From Tricholoma matsutake (Eukaryota > Basidiomycota > Agaricomycetes > Agaricales > Tricholomataceae), in NCBI GenBank assembly GCA_026075535.2, contig AP026550.1, forward strand, positions 6,448,001 to 6,512,000: 64,000 nucleotides of DNA. The letters run 5' to 3'. The stretch's first letter is position 1. Every line of letters begins with the position of its first letter. The translations under genes were made by a program, and so were the position numbers. Of this stretch, positions 1 through 11,633 are shown one piece after another. The notes under the pieces were generated by a model. That model was given only the letters and a program-made list of their open reading frames with translations. It was not told where the DNA came from and did no database searches.

Positions 1-1487
1 TCCAGGGTCTGTTGGCTAGTCTCCTTTCCCTCCTCTTGCTCGTGCACTAGTCATTGGGATATGGATGGCTTTGCTCTGATCCATATGTCCGAGTTGAGTA
101 GGTACCGTGGGGAGCCCTTGCCTTTCATGAGCCTGCTGATCGTGTTCATTTTTCGGATGTATCTGTGTGTCGGTTCTCAATGTTCCTCTGTCAGGGGCAG
201 TTCTATGTCTGGTCCGAATAGGCCAATGACCGGTTCGCCTCGCACGTATGCGATCAACACCGAGTCATCCTCAATTGTGTCTCGTTCGGGGGTCTGGTTC
301 ATCATTCGTATGTCCATGCCTGTGTCTGCCAGTAGTTCTTTGTCGGGTACCTCTTCGATCTTTACTTGAGGTGGAGTCTCCCTGGGCATAGGTATTCTGG
401 TGTCGTTAGTACCATAACCTGGGGTTCCATGATTGCATATCGGGGTAGCCTCCTGATGAGGGTCTTTTGTCCTATTTTGTAATGCCATTTTTGAGTGTCG
501 TTTGCTGGTGCTTCCCTCCCCTGTGGAGGTTAGTAATTCCTTCATCTTTTGCACGATTTGTCGTGCCCTATCACATTCATTGTTTTTGCCCTTTTCCAGT
601 TGCTTCTTCTTCTGGTTTTCTCGGGTCTTGGCAACGGCACCTCGTGCTGCTTCGAGGTTTCTGGCTTCCTTAGGAGTGCTGTTGCTTCTGGTCTTTGTGA
701 CAGCTATCTGGGCAGAATTCAGTTCTTTGGCTTTCCTTTTGGAAAGCCTTTCCTTCGTCTTTGCCACGGCCAGTCGTGCCCAGGCAAGGTTCCTCTCCTT
801 CTCTTCAGAGAGTCTTTTTCTTGTTTTTGCCATGGCCAGTCTGGCTCGGGCAAGGTTCTTCTCTTTCTCTTCAGAGAGCCTTTGTCTTGTCTTGGCCACA
901 ATGCGTCGAATTCATGCCGTCTTGTCATTTGGTGCCTCCCTCCCAGTATCGACCCTGGGGAGGTTTAGGGTGTTAGGGAGGGCCCGTTCAGCTCTTCTTG
1001 TCTTCTCCAAGATTCGTTGGATTTGAGCCTGTCATTCTTCATCTCAGAACTCAAGAGTTCCTTTCTTCCAGTCAATAATCGGGTTCACTTCCTGCAGCCA
1101 CGACAGGCCCAGGATTACCGATTCTTTGCCTAGTCCAGCGACTAGGTATTTCATTGGGTAGCTTTGTCCATTGATGTGGAGTCTCCCTTTCACGTATCTC
1201 GTGATCATTCCCTGCCTGTTCAGGGTTCCATCTACGTTTGTGGCCTGGATGGTGTGGCCTAAGGGATATGTCCTGATCCCTTCTCGTTCAACAAATTTCA
1301 AGTCAATAAAGACTCCTCCTGCTCCAGAGTCGAGGAGTGCATTCATTGCGACGTCTTTCCCATTGTCTGACTCAGCTACCCGAATAGACAGGTGCATAGA
1401 CTGTCTATTCATGGTAGCTAAGAGTACAGACCCTAGGGAGACTACAGCGGTGACTGGCATCGTATCAGGCCGCTGTTCTAAAAACCC
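1..1487 (-). CDS. Pol N-terminal part: retropepsin plus 22-residue repeats (partial)
   Basis: Pol enters in the -1 frame relative to gag. Retropepsin lies at about 1460-1044: the catalytic motif is LLDSGAGGVFID and a later hydrophobic segment (SVILGLSWL) matches the flap/second-half pattern. Downstream (about 930-560) comes a linker of four to five charged 22-residue repeats of the type VAKTRQRLSEEKEKNLARA, with high coiled-coil propensity. The frame then runs to the left window edge. It is interrupted only by TGA codons, several where CGA would restore a sensible residue (913-915, two near 1025-1040, 177-179). RT is not reached. The repeat block between protease and RT is unusual for Gypsy pol. 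Confidence 0.75.
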
Positions 1488-2374
1488 GATTCCTCCATGA
1501 GGTTGAGGGCTCGTTCCTTTTCTTCTTTGTCTAGTTCATCCAGCATCGTGCAGATCTTCTGGTAGGTGTCCACCCCAGTCTTCTTCTGGGTGAAGCAGTT
1601 TCGGTAGGGAGGAGGCACTGACCCCATCTGAGTGGGGTTCTTTCCATCCCTGTGGTCAGACGATCGGTGTCCTGGTTGGTGGCAGATGAAACACAATCCC
1701 TTTCGGAGGTGTTCCACACATTCTTGGTTCATCAGTCGGTTGATGTCGAGAGAGGGCTGTCCTTTCTTTGTCATTTCTTTTGTCATCTGGTTTTGCCTGG
1801 TCTTCCCCAGCATTGCCATGGCCTGTTTCCACTGGCCTTCGTATTTTGAAGCTGCCTTTATCCAGCCTTTGAGAGTGTTGGGCACTGTCTCCATTGTGTG
1901 TACCTTCTTCAGTAATTCGGGATGCAGTCCATCCATGAAGTACTTGATCATGGCTGCATCTTCGGTGATTCCCGTCCTGTCTTTCAGGATGCGGAAGTTT
2001 GCCACATATTCTTCGAGGTTCCCTGAACCTTGTTTGAGATTCTTGATCTCTGTCTTTGCCGTTCCGGCGTCGTCGATCAGTGAGAAGGCCTCTAGGACCT
2101 TCTGTCGGAAGTCTGCGTATTCTCCAAATCCTTCGGACTGGTGTTGGTTGACAAATGCCTGTGCCCAGGCAGCTGCTGTCCCTCCATTCATGAAGGACAG
2201 CATGAAGATAATCGTCTTGTCATTCGTGTCATAGACCTGGTCATTGATTCACAGGTATAGGTCTATCTCCTGCAGGAACTTGGTGGTCTTGGTCCACTCT
2301 CCTGAGAAGTCTGTTGGTGATCGGATTTGAATGTCCTTCATGGACGTCATTGGTGTGGTTGTGGGTTTGGACAT
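1478..2374 (-). CDS. Gag capsid/nucleocapsid polyprotein (Gypsy)
   Basis: Retrotransposon Gag. The first ATG I can place is at 2374, but the same frame stays open and protein-like upstream to about 2580, so the true start may be earlier. One in-frame TGA (2249-2251) sits where CGA fits. The central part (LHPELLKKVHT and neighbours) has the usual Gag capsid pattern of alternating hydrophobic and charged residues. A CCHC zinc knuckle (CFICHQPGHRSSDH) lies near the C-terminus and would bind genomic RNA. The frame ends at TAG 1478-1480, directly after a GGGTTTT heptamer, and pol continues in the -1 frame. Length (about 300 aa) is normal for the family. Confidence 0.85.
1481..1487 (-). promoter_or_regulatory. 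Putative -1 ribosomal frameshift heptamer GGGTTTT
   Basis: Read on the minus strand the Gag frame is TCG GGT TTT TAG. The seven bases G GGT TTT fit the X XXY YYZ rule, with the stop as the next codon. Slipping back one base continues into the frame of the protease ORF (residues GFLEQRPD and onward). The observed offset of gag and pol is exactly -1. No downstream pseudoknot was worked out. Confidence 0.6.
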
Positions 2375-2643
2375 CTTGTTATAGAGGTCGTCGGTTTTGT
2401 CTGTTGAGAAGCGGGTAGATGTTTCGGGTGGGGGTGTGTGCAGTTGTTCAAAGTCTTTGTCGGTGAGGAAATCTCCTCGTTGTCTGTCGGTTGATCTGTA
2501 GAACCAACACTGTGCTGGGGTCGAGTAACGGACTAGTCTTCCATTGTATCGGTACCAAGATGAACCTGGCTGTGGTTCTGCTTCTCTTGGTGGTCAGTCT
2601 GGGGTTTGTCTAGACCCGGGTCACTGTGGTGTGTATTGAGACA

Positions 2644-3362
2644 TGTTGCCTACACCTAGGTAGGTGGGCTAGCAGATAGTTTAGATCTTATGTTAAGGGC
2701 GAAGCCTCAACCACTCGATCTAGTCGATGTCGTTTGACGAGGTGCTTCCTTGACGAGTTGTTCGGCACTAGTCTTACTCGGAGCATCCGACGTAAGATAG
2801 GTAGTGCACTCTAGCAGGGCTTCTGCATAGAGTCGTTCAGGTTCACGCACTAAGGGGCTTCCTTAGTGGTTTCGAGTAAGTTCGTGAGTTGCAAGTTAAG
2901 GCTGTTAATTGCCTAGATCTAAACTAAGGACATCCCTACTACAAGTCGCAGTACTTATACTAGTAGGAAGGTCCTTATCGTCCAATCAGAAAGGTAGATG
3001 TGTATCAGGTATGAATAGAAACAATAAGCCTCATGCCTTGCATGAGGCGTCCGATGTCAAGGACATGCTGCGGCACAGCATGTCGATCATGAGAGTCCAA
3101 CATCATGGACCTCATGTCAAGGGGCTGTTGTATCACAGCATGTGTGGGAATGGGTTCGGGTGCATGGAGTCACCATGCATCAAGGGTGCCTTCCACAGGA
3201 AGGGGATCGAATGCATGCAGTTGGCATGCGTTGTGCGTGTGTCTGATGTCAAGGACATGCCCTAGGCATGAATCAGGTAGTGCCTCCTATCTGGAGGGGA
3301 TTGTCGGGTTGGTTGGGTTGGTTGGGTTCCATGAGTTACAAGGAAAATTGTAACAGGCAACA
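2644..3362 (-). repeat. 5' LTR of the 1-3362 Gypsy element (719 bp)
   Basis: The sequence starts TGTTGCCT and ends AGGCAACA, a perfect 8-bp terminal inverted repeat with the canonical TG...CA ends, and lies directly upstream of gag on the minus strand. No TGG-type primer-binding site is obvious just inside the LTR (minus-strand reading starts TGTCTCAATACAC), so priming is unclear. A dense hairpin cluster fills 3028-3297, and GGTT repeats lie at 3307-3330. Confidence 0.8.
3028..3297. repeat. Array of short perfect hairpins inside the LTR
   Basis: At least seven short-loop inverted repeats follow one another: 3028-3048 (9-bp stem, loop CTT), 3062-3084 (9-bp stem, 5-nt loop), 3161-3179 (7 bp), 3189-3203 (6 bp, loop ACA), 3213-3229 (6 bp), 3246-3270 (two overlapping hairpins, loops AAG and CTA) and 3283-3297 (5 bp). 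The segment around GATGTCAAGGACATGC occurs twice (3052 and 3245). In element orientation this is the U3 part of the LTR. Confidence 0.7.
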
Positions 3363-3449
3363 CCATCCATAACAAACTTAGAGGATTACATGGCACTATG
3401 AATTGAAACCCCTCGCCACCAACCTAAATATGAACCTGAAGAGGTTCAA

Positions 3450-5373
3450 ATGCCCTGGGATACCCAACCAGAATATAACTACATGGATCCCACCATTAAG
3501 AATACGATAGCCAACATAAATGCACCTCAGCAGGCAGGAGAGTCGAACAATGACTATTGTAGGGGTCATGCCACAGCTACCCGCTATCACCATGTTATGT
3601 TTGACAAGACACTGTCACTGACGACCTACCATCAACCGGACACCAATGAAGATATGGGATCCACTCGGCCCCTCGCTACTGAAACATCTGAAGCATTGGG
3701 ACCCGCAATCCAAGTCCCTCAAACAGTGCGAATCCCTATGGCAAATACCATCAAGGACCTTGAGGAGGCTAGGACCTCATTATATGATGACCAAGGGATT
3801 TATATTCAATGGACATTGCCACATCAATATGTTGGACCCTCACTACACATGGACAGCGAGACCAACATGAACATCTAACAAGCCTAGTGGTGGTAGTGAT
3901 GGCTCCGATGACCAAAGCAATGGAAGTCAAAGGTGCCCTCCAGACCCACCTCATGTCCCATGTCAACCCATGCATGACCATACCCCCTACGGTAGAGCTG
4001 GGAATGGCGGAGGTGGTGGAGGCAACAATGGTGGACCCCCTGGTGATGGAGAAGGCTTTGATCCTGGAGGAGACAACCCAGATCGACCGCATAATTGACA
4101 CTCACTACTTAGGGGCTATTCTATGCCACCGGTGGATTGAGCCAGGTTACATACACCTGGCGTACATGCAACCTCAGAGCACCACCGCAACCAGATGCAT
4201 GAGTGCCTGCTATGACTGTGCCAGGAACACCTCACTATTCAACTCAAGATCCCATAAGGAACAAAAGTTTCCAGAGCTGACATGAGATCTGTAGGACAGT
4301 ACAGTGGGTCACCTAAGTTCTCAGACTTAGAGAACTGGCTTATAAATGTGGTCGTGATGCTCCAAGCCATTCAATATGGAGGAGACAATAGGGATCAGGA
4401 ATGCATGCTCTGCATACCTGAATTCTTGGACAGCAAAGCGAAGAAATGGTACTCACAACATGTTATCCATGTAAACCAGTCACAGCTACATTGGACTTTT
4501 GAAGAAGTAATTATTGGCTTATACAACTGCTTCACACACCCAACAACCATGCAAGATGCCCATGAGGCATATGCCGCCATGCAATATTTGGACAAACTTG
4601 GCATTCAAGGATACTACAACACCCTCATCAATCATGCCCAGAATATGTTGGTTTATCCAGATGCCTACAACATCATGGATACCTTCCTGCATGGCCTCCC
4701 CAAGGAGATGGGTACAAAGATGCTTGAAAATGGTCTTACTCCAGAAGCAAACACTGTCAAAGACTTCATATCTGAAGAGAAAGCACTGGAAGCAGCCATG
4801 AAGACCATGGAACATTATAATCGGCACTCCATGAGTGCTGCACACATTATAGAGACACCAAAGACCCAAGGCCATCACAAGGATAAGGCAAAAAAGGTTG
4901 GTGTAACCTTCATGAAGAGATCGGACTTGAACCAGGATAACAACAGACTGAGACCTAGGATCTTTGTAAATAACTGCACAAACAACTATAGGATGAACTT
5001 CAAACCAAAGGCTCATCATGACAAACCCCAGGCATCTCATGATATAAACAGACTTCCTGCCACACCCATGGGAGAGGATGTAATATGCTTCAACTGTGAC
5101 GAGCCAGGACATTATGCTAGGGACTGCAGAAAACCAAAACGAAACAAATCACACATTCGAGCAGCCCACACTGCTATATCTGAAGGAGAGGACCTGGATA
5201 ATAGTGAACAAGATGACCGAGGCTCAGAACAAAGTGCCCAGCAATCCACAGGATCTCAAGGCAACCAGAGTGATGAGGATGACATGGTAGAGGTGGACGT
5301 ATACAACAACAACAACTGGTATGATCACGTGTCTGACACAGAACACATGTGCGTGATTGGGGAAACAGAATGA
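3450..5373 (+). pseudogene. Chromovirus Gag, decayed N-terminal half
   Basis: The clean part is 4282-5373: a capsid-like domain (FSDLENWLINVVVMLQAI, WYSQHVIHV) followed by a basic linker and a CCHC knuckle (CFNCDEPGHYARDCRK, about 5089-5136). Upstream, 3450-4280 holds the N-terminal region spread over all three frames, including a glycine-rich stretch near 3990-4070 and an acidic helix (IKDLEEARTSLYDDQG) at about 3750. Several small indels are therefore needed to explain it. The stop at 5371-5373 is TGA in an otherwise continuous frame that runs on into protease, so Gag and Pol were probably one reading frame. The same region is repeated at 61043-61769. Confidence 0.75.
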
Positions 5374-7559
5374 ACACCAGCAGCTAAACCACATGCACAA
5401 GACGTAGACAAAGCCCATTTCTGGAAGGTACACTTATGCGCGGATAAGACAGCAAGGCCTCGACCAGAGTATAAGCCAGAAGAGAAGGAATATTTAGCCA
5501 TGCTGGTATCTATTGGAGGATGTGAGGCCTGGACACTATGGGACTCAGGAAGCACAATGATGGGTCTGACCCCGCTTTTGCTCAAGTTGCCGACATCCAC
5601 ATATTTCCACTAACAAATCCTCATATGTTACAATTGGGAACTGTGGGAAGTCAAGCAACAGTAAACTATGGCACAGATGTTAGACTCAAGACTCCAGACA
5701 TAAGTGACGATACTTATGTAGATATTGCAAACTTTGATCACTATGATATAATAATCAGAACGCCATTCATGCACAAGAATAAGGACATACTAGATTTCGA
5801 AAATAAACAAGTAATTGTCAATGGAAAATCAACACCCACTGTGAGAATACTATTGGACAATAATGATGGATGGCTACACTGATATCGAAGTGTTGACAAA
5901 TGTAAGAGCTGACTACATGATAGTAAACCAACTATGGAAGAAATACCGGATGACAACAACAAGAAAAATGGACATACACTACCTGAAAGAGTTTCTGCAC
6001 TCCTTATGGATGAAGAAGAGTTTAAAACTCTTCAACAGGGGGAAAAACTGGCAACAAAGTTGCAAAAACCTAGGAAGAATCATGAACAACCTAACATCGT
6101 GGAATGCCAACCTACATCGTCAAAGGTAAAAGTAGAGGATATAATCACAGACAAAGAGGAAAAGATCATTGAGGAATGAGACAAGGCGACAACGGGTCAA
6201 AGTACTTGTTCTTTCTGGGATAGACCAATACCTCGACCTCAACACGACTGGCTACATGACCCCAGAATGCTGGACGAATGGAATGCAGTGGTAGCATCCA
6301 TGAGAGCTTACGATGGAAGCCATAGGTCGCTGAAGGGAGAACAGTACCAAGATGCACCCAAAGATGAGATCTCTGAAGCCTCAGAATTCATGGACCGACA
6401 ACCCAGCCTGTTGGACCACCTCAAGAAGCAAGACTCAGTATGGTTGTACCCTCAGAAAACTGACTCAGAACAGGATTTCAAGACACTTTATTCTAGGTTC
6501 CACAAACCTAAGAAACCACCAGACCCACATGAAAAACAACAGGAGGAATGGCATAGACAGAAAGGCAAGTCCAGAATGTTGGGACTTACCAAAGAAGACT
6601 ACCCACATTTACAACAACAATGGTACAATGAATTCTCAGATATCCTAGGGGGAACCTGAGACCAATTACCACCTTGGAGAGAGGTGAATCACAAGATTCA
6701 CCTTATCATCAACAACAAGCAATATCATTACCACCTACCGAAAGTACCAAATTCTCTACGTGAACAATTCCACAAGAAGATTAATTGATATGTGAACGCA
6801 GGGTGGTGGGAACCACAATCTGTGAACCAAGCAGCCCCAATGCTCTGCCTGAGCAAGAAGGATGGAAAATTATGAACCATCGTGGATGCCCAACAACAAA
6901 ATGACAATACGATTAAGAATGTCACTCCCTTACCTGACCAAGATATTATTTGTGAAGATGTGGCCCAAGCAAAGATTCATTCAAAAGGCGACTTGTCCAA
7001 TGCATATGAACAGGTTCAAGTACAAGAAGAAGATGTCTGGAAGACTGCATTTGCCACAATTGCAGGAACCTACATCAGTAACATCATGCAGCAAGGGGAT
7101 TGTAACGCACCAGTGACCTTCCAACGACTCATGACATCCATCTTCAGGGATGTCATTGGTAAATTCCTGCATGTCTATCTGGATGACATTTTCATCTACT
7201 CAGACACCCCTGAGGAACATGAAGCCCACCTTTGTATCATCTTTGAACACCTCAGAAAAAACCAACTATATCTCAAATGGTCACAATGTGAACTGTACAC
7301 TGAACAAATCGACTCCCTCGGTCATGTAATCAACAAAGATGGGATACATGTAGACACAGACAAGTTATCCCATATCCAGGAGTGGCGCACCCCATGGAAT
7401 TACAGCAACATTCAGCATTTTGTAGGCTTGGTGAATTACTTAGCCAACTTCCTGCCAGATATCATGTACTACATGGGGCCCCTACTGGCAATGACACAAA
7501 ATGGAACTCCTTTCCACTGGCAACCAATTCACCAACGGTGTTTTGATATGATCAAGTGA
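5374..7559 (+). pseudogene. Chromovirus protease and reverse transcriptase
   Basis: The protease motif LWDSGSTMMGL is at about 5535. A one-base loss near 5571 shifts the frame relative to the second copy, where the same segment (63280-63300) is intact. The new frame continues to 7559 through several TGA codons (two near 5880-5920, 6177-6179, 6657-6659, about 6787, about 6871), at least four of which read sensibly as CGA. RT begins around 6790; the conserved YLDD (7176-7187) is present, followed by the thumb region (LGHVINKDGIHVD). It would copy the element RNA in the cytoplasm. The copy is dead. Confidence 0.8.
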
Positions 7560-9220
7560 ATCTGCTGCAAAACCCCAATCATTGCACCTATTGACCCAAA
7601 ACATCATGACAAACCTATATGGCTGATCTGTGGCACCTCAAGATTGGGTATAGGAGCAATGTATGGCCAAGGACACACATGGCAAAGATGCCATCCTGCC
7701 AGATTCATGTCAAAGAAATTTACAGCTGCCCAGCATAACTACGCAGTGCATGAGTTGGAAACTCTTGCAATCCTTGATGCATTACTAAAATGAGAAGATA
7801 AGCTCATCAGGTACTGCATACATATCATCACAGACCATAAGGCACTCGAACACAAGCAAATCTATCAAGTTGACAATGGAGATGGATAGATTATCTTTCT
7901 CAATTCGATTTCAACATTACTATATCAAAGGCAAACTCAATAAAGTGGCCAACTGCCTCTCACAATATTACGAAAGTGATGCTTTAACCAATACTCATCA
8001 ACCTCATGAATACATGCAAGCTGACATTCATATCGATCCTGCTGGGGATGACCTACCTGGCCAATGGTATCAAGAAGTCACATCAAAAGTAATCGAATTA
8101 TGAGCCATGCATAGCATGGAACATTGCCATAGTAAACAACTACAAGAACAACAGGAGATGTGCGACTTAGAGGCCAAACTTATGAATGAAGCTAACCAGC
8201 ACATGGCCGATAACATATCTAATGCCACAGAGGCCCCATCCATATCTGAAAAAATAACCAAGAAGCCCACTCCATCATCCTATGGTGATGACATCACCTT
8301 GACCAAAGCACTATTTGAACAAACATCAAATGCTATGCTGACAACATGGGGGAATGAGGAATTCATCAAACAAATTCAATCTGGCTACGAAGATGATAAG
8401 TGATTTGCACTTATCCTAAAAAAGTCCACTGAATACACTGACTTCATGGTCAAGGATGACCTCATCTGGCAAAAAAAACCAACAATCCAATGATGTTGTG
8501 CATCCCCTGCAATTGAGATATGATCATGCAGGTACTGGACCAAGCACACACCATCCTCGGACATTTTGGAGATCAATGGACAAACAAATATATCTGACGA
8601 TGGCACTGGTGGCCTCTCATGAACAAGGACACCCGTGAGTTCTGCCAGACCTGTGAACTCTGTCAACCCACAAAAGGATCCAATGTGAAACCATTTGGAA
8701 AACTCCACCCCCTACCAATACCAGTCAAACCATGGGATTCTATTGGAATGGACTTTATAGGACCATTTCCAGAATCGAAAGGTTTTAATTACCTCTGGGT
8801 GATTATATGCCAAATGACTAGCATGGTCCACCTTATCCCAGTACACACCAAGATGAAAGCATCTGATCTATCATGGATATACCGACGGGAAATTGTATGC
8901 TTGCATGGCCTACCAGCTCAATTGTAAGCAACAGGGATACAAAATTTACATCAAAATGGTGGCACAAACTCCACAAAATGCTAGAAACCAAACTACTGAT
9001 GTCCACCTCGTATCACCCACAAATGGATGGTCAGACCAAACATGCCAATTGTAATGTTGGACAAATATTTTGTATGATCATCTGTAATGATCAGAAGGAC
9101 TGGGCAGATAGAGTCAATCTCACAGAGTTTGCCATCAACTCTAGCATATCTGGAACCACCAAATATGCACCATTTGAACTCAATAATGGATATATGCCAT
9201 CCATGATCTGTGAGATTTGA
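7560..9220 (+). pseudogene. Chromovirus RNase H and integrase core
   Basis: RNase H-like sequence at 7560-7960 includes a TDHKAL-type motif (about 7833) and an ending that switches frame near 7866. The zinc-binding HHCC finger of integrase is represented by CQTCELCQPTKGSN (8643 onward). The core shows the first aspartate in SIGMDFIGPFPESKG (about 8743), the second in SNRDTKF (about 8930), and the region of the glutamate at [13 protein letters not shown], where the usual E is replaced. With TGA codons at 7557, 7792, 8101, 8401 and 9218 and split frames, the enzyme cannot be made. Confidence 0.75.
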
Positions 9221-9256
9221 TCAGACAACACTATTCCTAAGGGAATAAAAGAATTT

Positions 9257-9835
9257 GTGAGGCAAGCTTTACAGAATCTTGCCAATGCCCACAACGCTAT
9301 CATTGAAGCATGGGTATTCCAAACGTACCATGTGAACAACTGTCAAATGAAGGAACCAAAGATCACCAAAGGGGGATTGGTATTCCTATCCACAAAAAAC
9401 CTCAACTTACCATCTGGACAAGCACACAAGCTTTGCCCAAAGTTCATTGGGCCATATAAGATTCTTGAAGCAAAACACAAAACATCTACATACACATTGG
9501 AACTACCTACGGCGTTGCAAGCCCGGCAAATCATACCATCATTTCACATATCACTGCTATGACCCTACCACCCAAATGATGACTCTATGTTCCCAAATAG
9601 AGTTCACCCAGAACCATACGACTTCAGAACACCGGACGACCAAGAGTGGTTCATGGACAAATTAATTGGACATCAATGGGGAAAAGGAAAAAAACTCGAG
9701 TTTGAAGTTCAATGGTCATTGGGCAACACTACTTGGGAGCCGTTGAGTTCTTGCAAAGAGCTTGAAGTGTTGGACCAATACCTTGAGGTCCAGGGCATAC
9801 AACAGCCATCCCAGCTAGCCAAATGTCAACAATGA
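9257..9835 (+). pseudogene. Integrase C-terminus with chromodomain
   Basis: The SH3-like integrase tail (FIGPYKILEAKH and ALQARQIIPSFHISLL) lies at about 9440-9560. After a frame change, 9620-9800 encodes a chromodomain: DKLIGHQWGKGKKLEFEVQW, then TWEPLSSCKELEVLDQYL, with the aromatic W-x-TWE pattern. In chromoviruses this module directs integration toward marked chromatin. The stop is at 9833-9835. About 320 bp without a clear gene follow before the next ORF; a CAGAGTTC...GAACTCTG hairpin lies at about 10043-10064. Confidence 0.75.
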
Positions 9836-10154
9836 CAATTACAGAAAGTTGCTGACCCTTGTAGATTACATAATCAACTGCAAATATATTTTCGAACAAA
9901 GTTTTTTCTCTTATACCAGCACAGCACTCGTTCATTATCAACATCGACTTATTTTGAACCATCAAGACATTTCAAAATGCAATGTTCCTACTCTTGCATG
10001 TCTAGCAATGAAAGCCATGGCAGGGGTACAGGGAGGAGTCAGCAGAGTTCCAGAGTGAACTCTGCAGGGGGAAGGAGAGACCAATACTCATGCAGAATGA
10101 TGATATCATGAACAATCAAGGTCACCAATTCATCAAATTATTTGCCAACCATCC

Positions 10155-11633
10155 ATGGCTATGGAAGTCGATGAACCTACATGCAATCGGGTCAACAATT
10201 GTTGGGAACAGGAGGCTACCAAAGTTGACAAAACAGTGGACGACTTAATACAACAATTAGGAAACACCGGCATTGATCAATCACTCACAGACTTTCTGCA
10301 ACAGGACATCATAGCTCAGTTGGTTATAGGGCAACTACTTGACAAGATTGATGGCCTCCAGGGAGAAGTGGACCATGTGAAGTGGACAACCATCATGTTG
10401 GCATCTCGGATAACTGCAGACTCATGTAAATGCCCAGCTTCCCCCTCTCATGAAAGCCCGAGGACAAAGATTGTTGACCTTGCAAGGTCTGTGAGCAAGG
10501 ACAATCTATGGAAGCGCAACCACTGCCAGTGAGACAGACTAGAATGGAGGATCGCCCACAATGCCCAGGTCCACCCTCACTCCCACCTTACTGGGGAGAC
10601 TGTTACAGGCCACGTTCACCATCTCCCCCATACCACCACGAACCCCCACCTCAATGAAGGGACTCTCCCCCACCACGTCATCATTCACCACCTACAGAGA
10701 TCCCCATCTCCCCCAGTTCCTCAAGAAACTGTACAACCAAATCCACCACAGAGTGTACCACGAATCCTTAGCATTCCCATTCCAGAATGCCACCCATGCC
10801 ATGACATATATTGGCCAGGTGACTCATCAAAGAATTTGATGGTCGCTGCAAACCAACAACCAAGAACCACGCCCACACCAGCAATTGGCTCTGCATCTGC
10901 AGTGATACCAACCCCAACTCCTACCTCCAAAGCTGCACCTACACCCCTGACAATGACCATCCCCGCTGCCCTGACACCAACAGTGGTCAAACCTAACAAA
11001 CCCATTGCAGATGCTTCATGACCTAACGAGGACAAGGATAACACATTCAACAGTTCAGATGGGATCAGCAGTGATGACAATGACACCGGCAAGGAGAAAT
11101 GGAAGAAGGAATTCTCCGGTATACAGGCCCACTACGATGCCAGCCAACCTGGCCATGTTCCTGATGGACTAGGAGTGGTGATCATAAACAACAAATATGA
11201 ACATGATAACGAGCTCTGGATGATGCTCGGTCATACAATGTTCTACTCAGTCAAATCTAACTGCATATATGCCGGCAAGACTGCTGTTGTAGCCAATGAT
11301 TACAAGAGTCGCATGGATGCACCATTCATGACGACTCCACCAGACTGACGATTGTATTCCTACTTGCCTTGAGGATTCCCTATGAGCCCTCATGAGGTCA
11401 AATGAGGAGTATGGCTCATAAACAACAAAAAGGAATCTGCCATCGATTGCATCGAGGCCTACAGACTGCTAGTTGAACTCCACCATGTTGCTGGTGGTTT
11501 TCTACCTGAGCTCCGGGGCCTGGCTATGGATGAAATCCTGAAAGACAATGTCTATCTTCACAAGGTCTAAACCATGCACCAACAATCATCAGCTCTGGGA
11601 AGACTTTCCCATCCATCGAGATGAGGATGTGTT
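10155..11633 (+). pseudogene. Unrecognised protein gene, part 1 (split by element A)
   Basis: I do not recognise the family. The N-terminus (10155-10532) is acidic and helix-forming (TVDDLIQQLGNTGIDQSL). A proline/threonine-rich linker spread over two frames follows (10555-11020). From about 11020 a continuous globular-looking frame runs to 11570 (KWKKEFSGIQAHYD, LWMMLGHTMFYSVKSNCIYA, EAYRLLVELHHVAGGF), broken by TGA codons near 11346, 11370 and 11402 where CGA fits. The last exon-like stretch leads straight into Gypsy element A at 11634. After removing the insertion and one copy of GTGTT, a frame continues across the junction into 22262. The gene lies 320 bp downstream of the chromovirus and could be an extra ORF of it or a separate repeated gene. 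Confidence 0.45.
11629..11633. other. Target-site duplication GTGTT (left) of element A
   Basis: GTGTT directly before the LTR start at 11634 is repeated directly after the right end at 22257-22261. Five bases is the normal size for Ty3/Gypsy integration, so both element boundaries are fixed. Confidence 0.9.

Larger units (their letters stand above)
1..3362 (-). mobile_element. Ty3/Gypsy LTR retrotransposon, 3' end outside window
   Basis: The element runs right to left. A 719-bp LTR (2644-3362) is followed on the minus strand by gag (2374-1478), then retropepsin and a repeat-bearing linker (1487-1). Reverse transcriptase, integrase and the 3' LTR must lie left of position 1, so no target duplication can be tested. 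Gag and pol are offset by -1 with a slippery heptamer at the junction. Damage is light: I see only TGA codons where CGA would fit (for example 2249-2251, 913-915 and 177-179) and no frameshift other than the programmed-looking one. It abuts the 5' side of the plus-strand chromovirus at 3363 and probably removed that element's own 5' LTR. Confidence 0.85.
3363..9838 (+). mobile_element. Chromodomain Ty3/Gypsy retrotransposon, copy 1, decayed
   Basis: The order gag, protease, RT, RNase H, integrase, chromodomain identifies a chromovirus. Neither LTR is recognised: the 5' side is occupied by the 2644-3362 LTR, and after the chromodomain stop (about 9835) no TG-starting repeat matches anything at the 5' end. 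A purine-rich stretch at 10067-10080 could be the old polypurine tract. A second copy of the family lies at 61043-64000. Most stops are TGA where CGA fits, with a few single-base frameshifts (about 5571 and 7866). Confidence 0.8.

Noticed and set aside
9836..10154. 3' LTR of chromovirus copy 1
   Set aside because: A purine-rich stretch (10067-10080) is present, but no TG-starting repeat follows that matches the 5' side.
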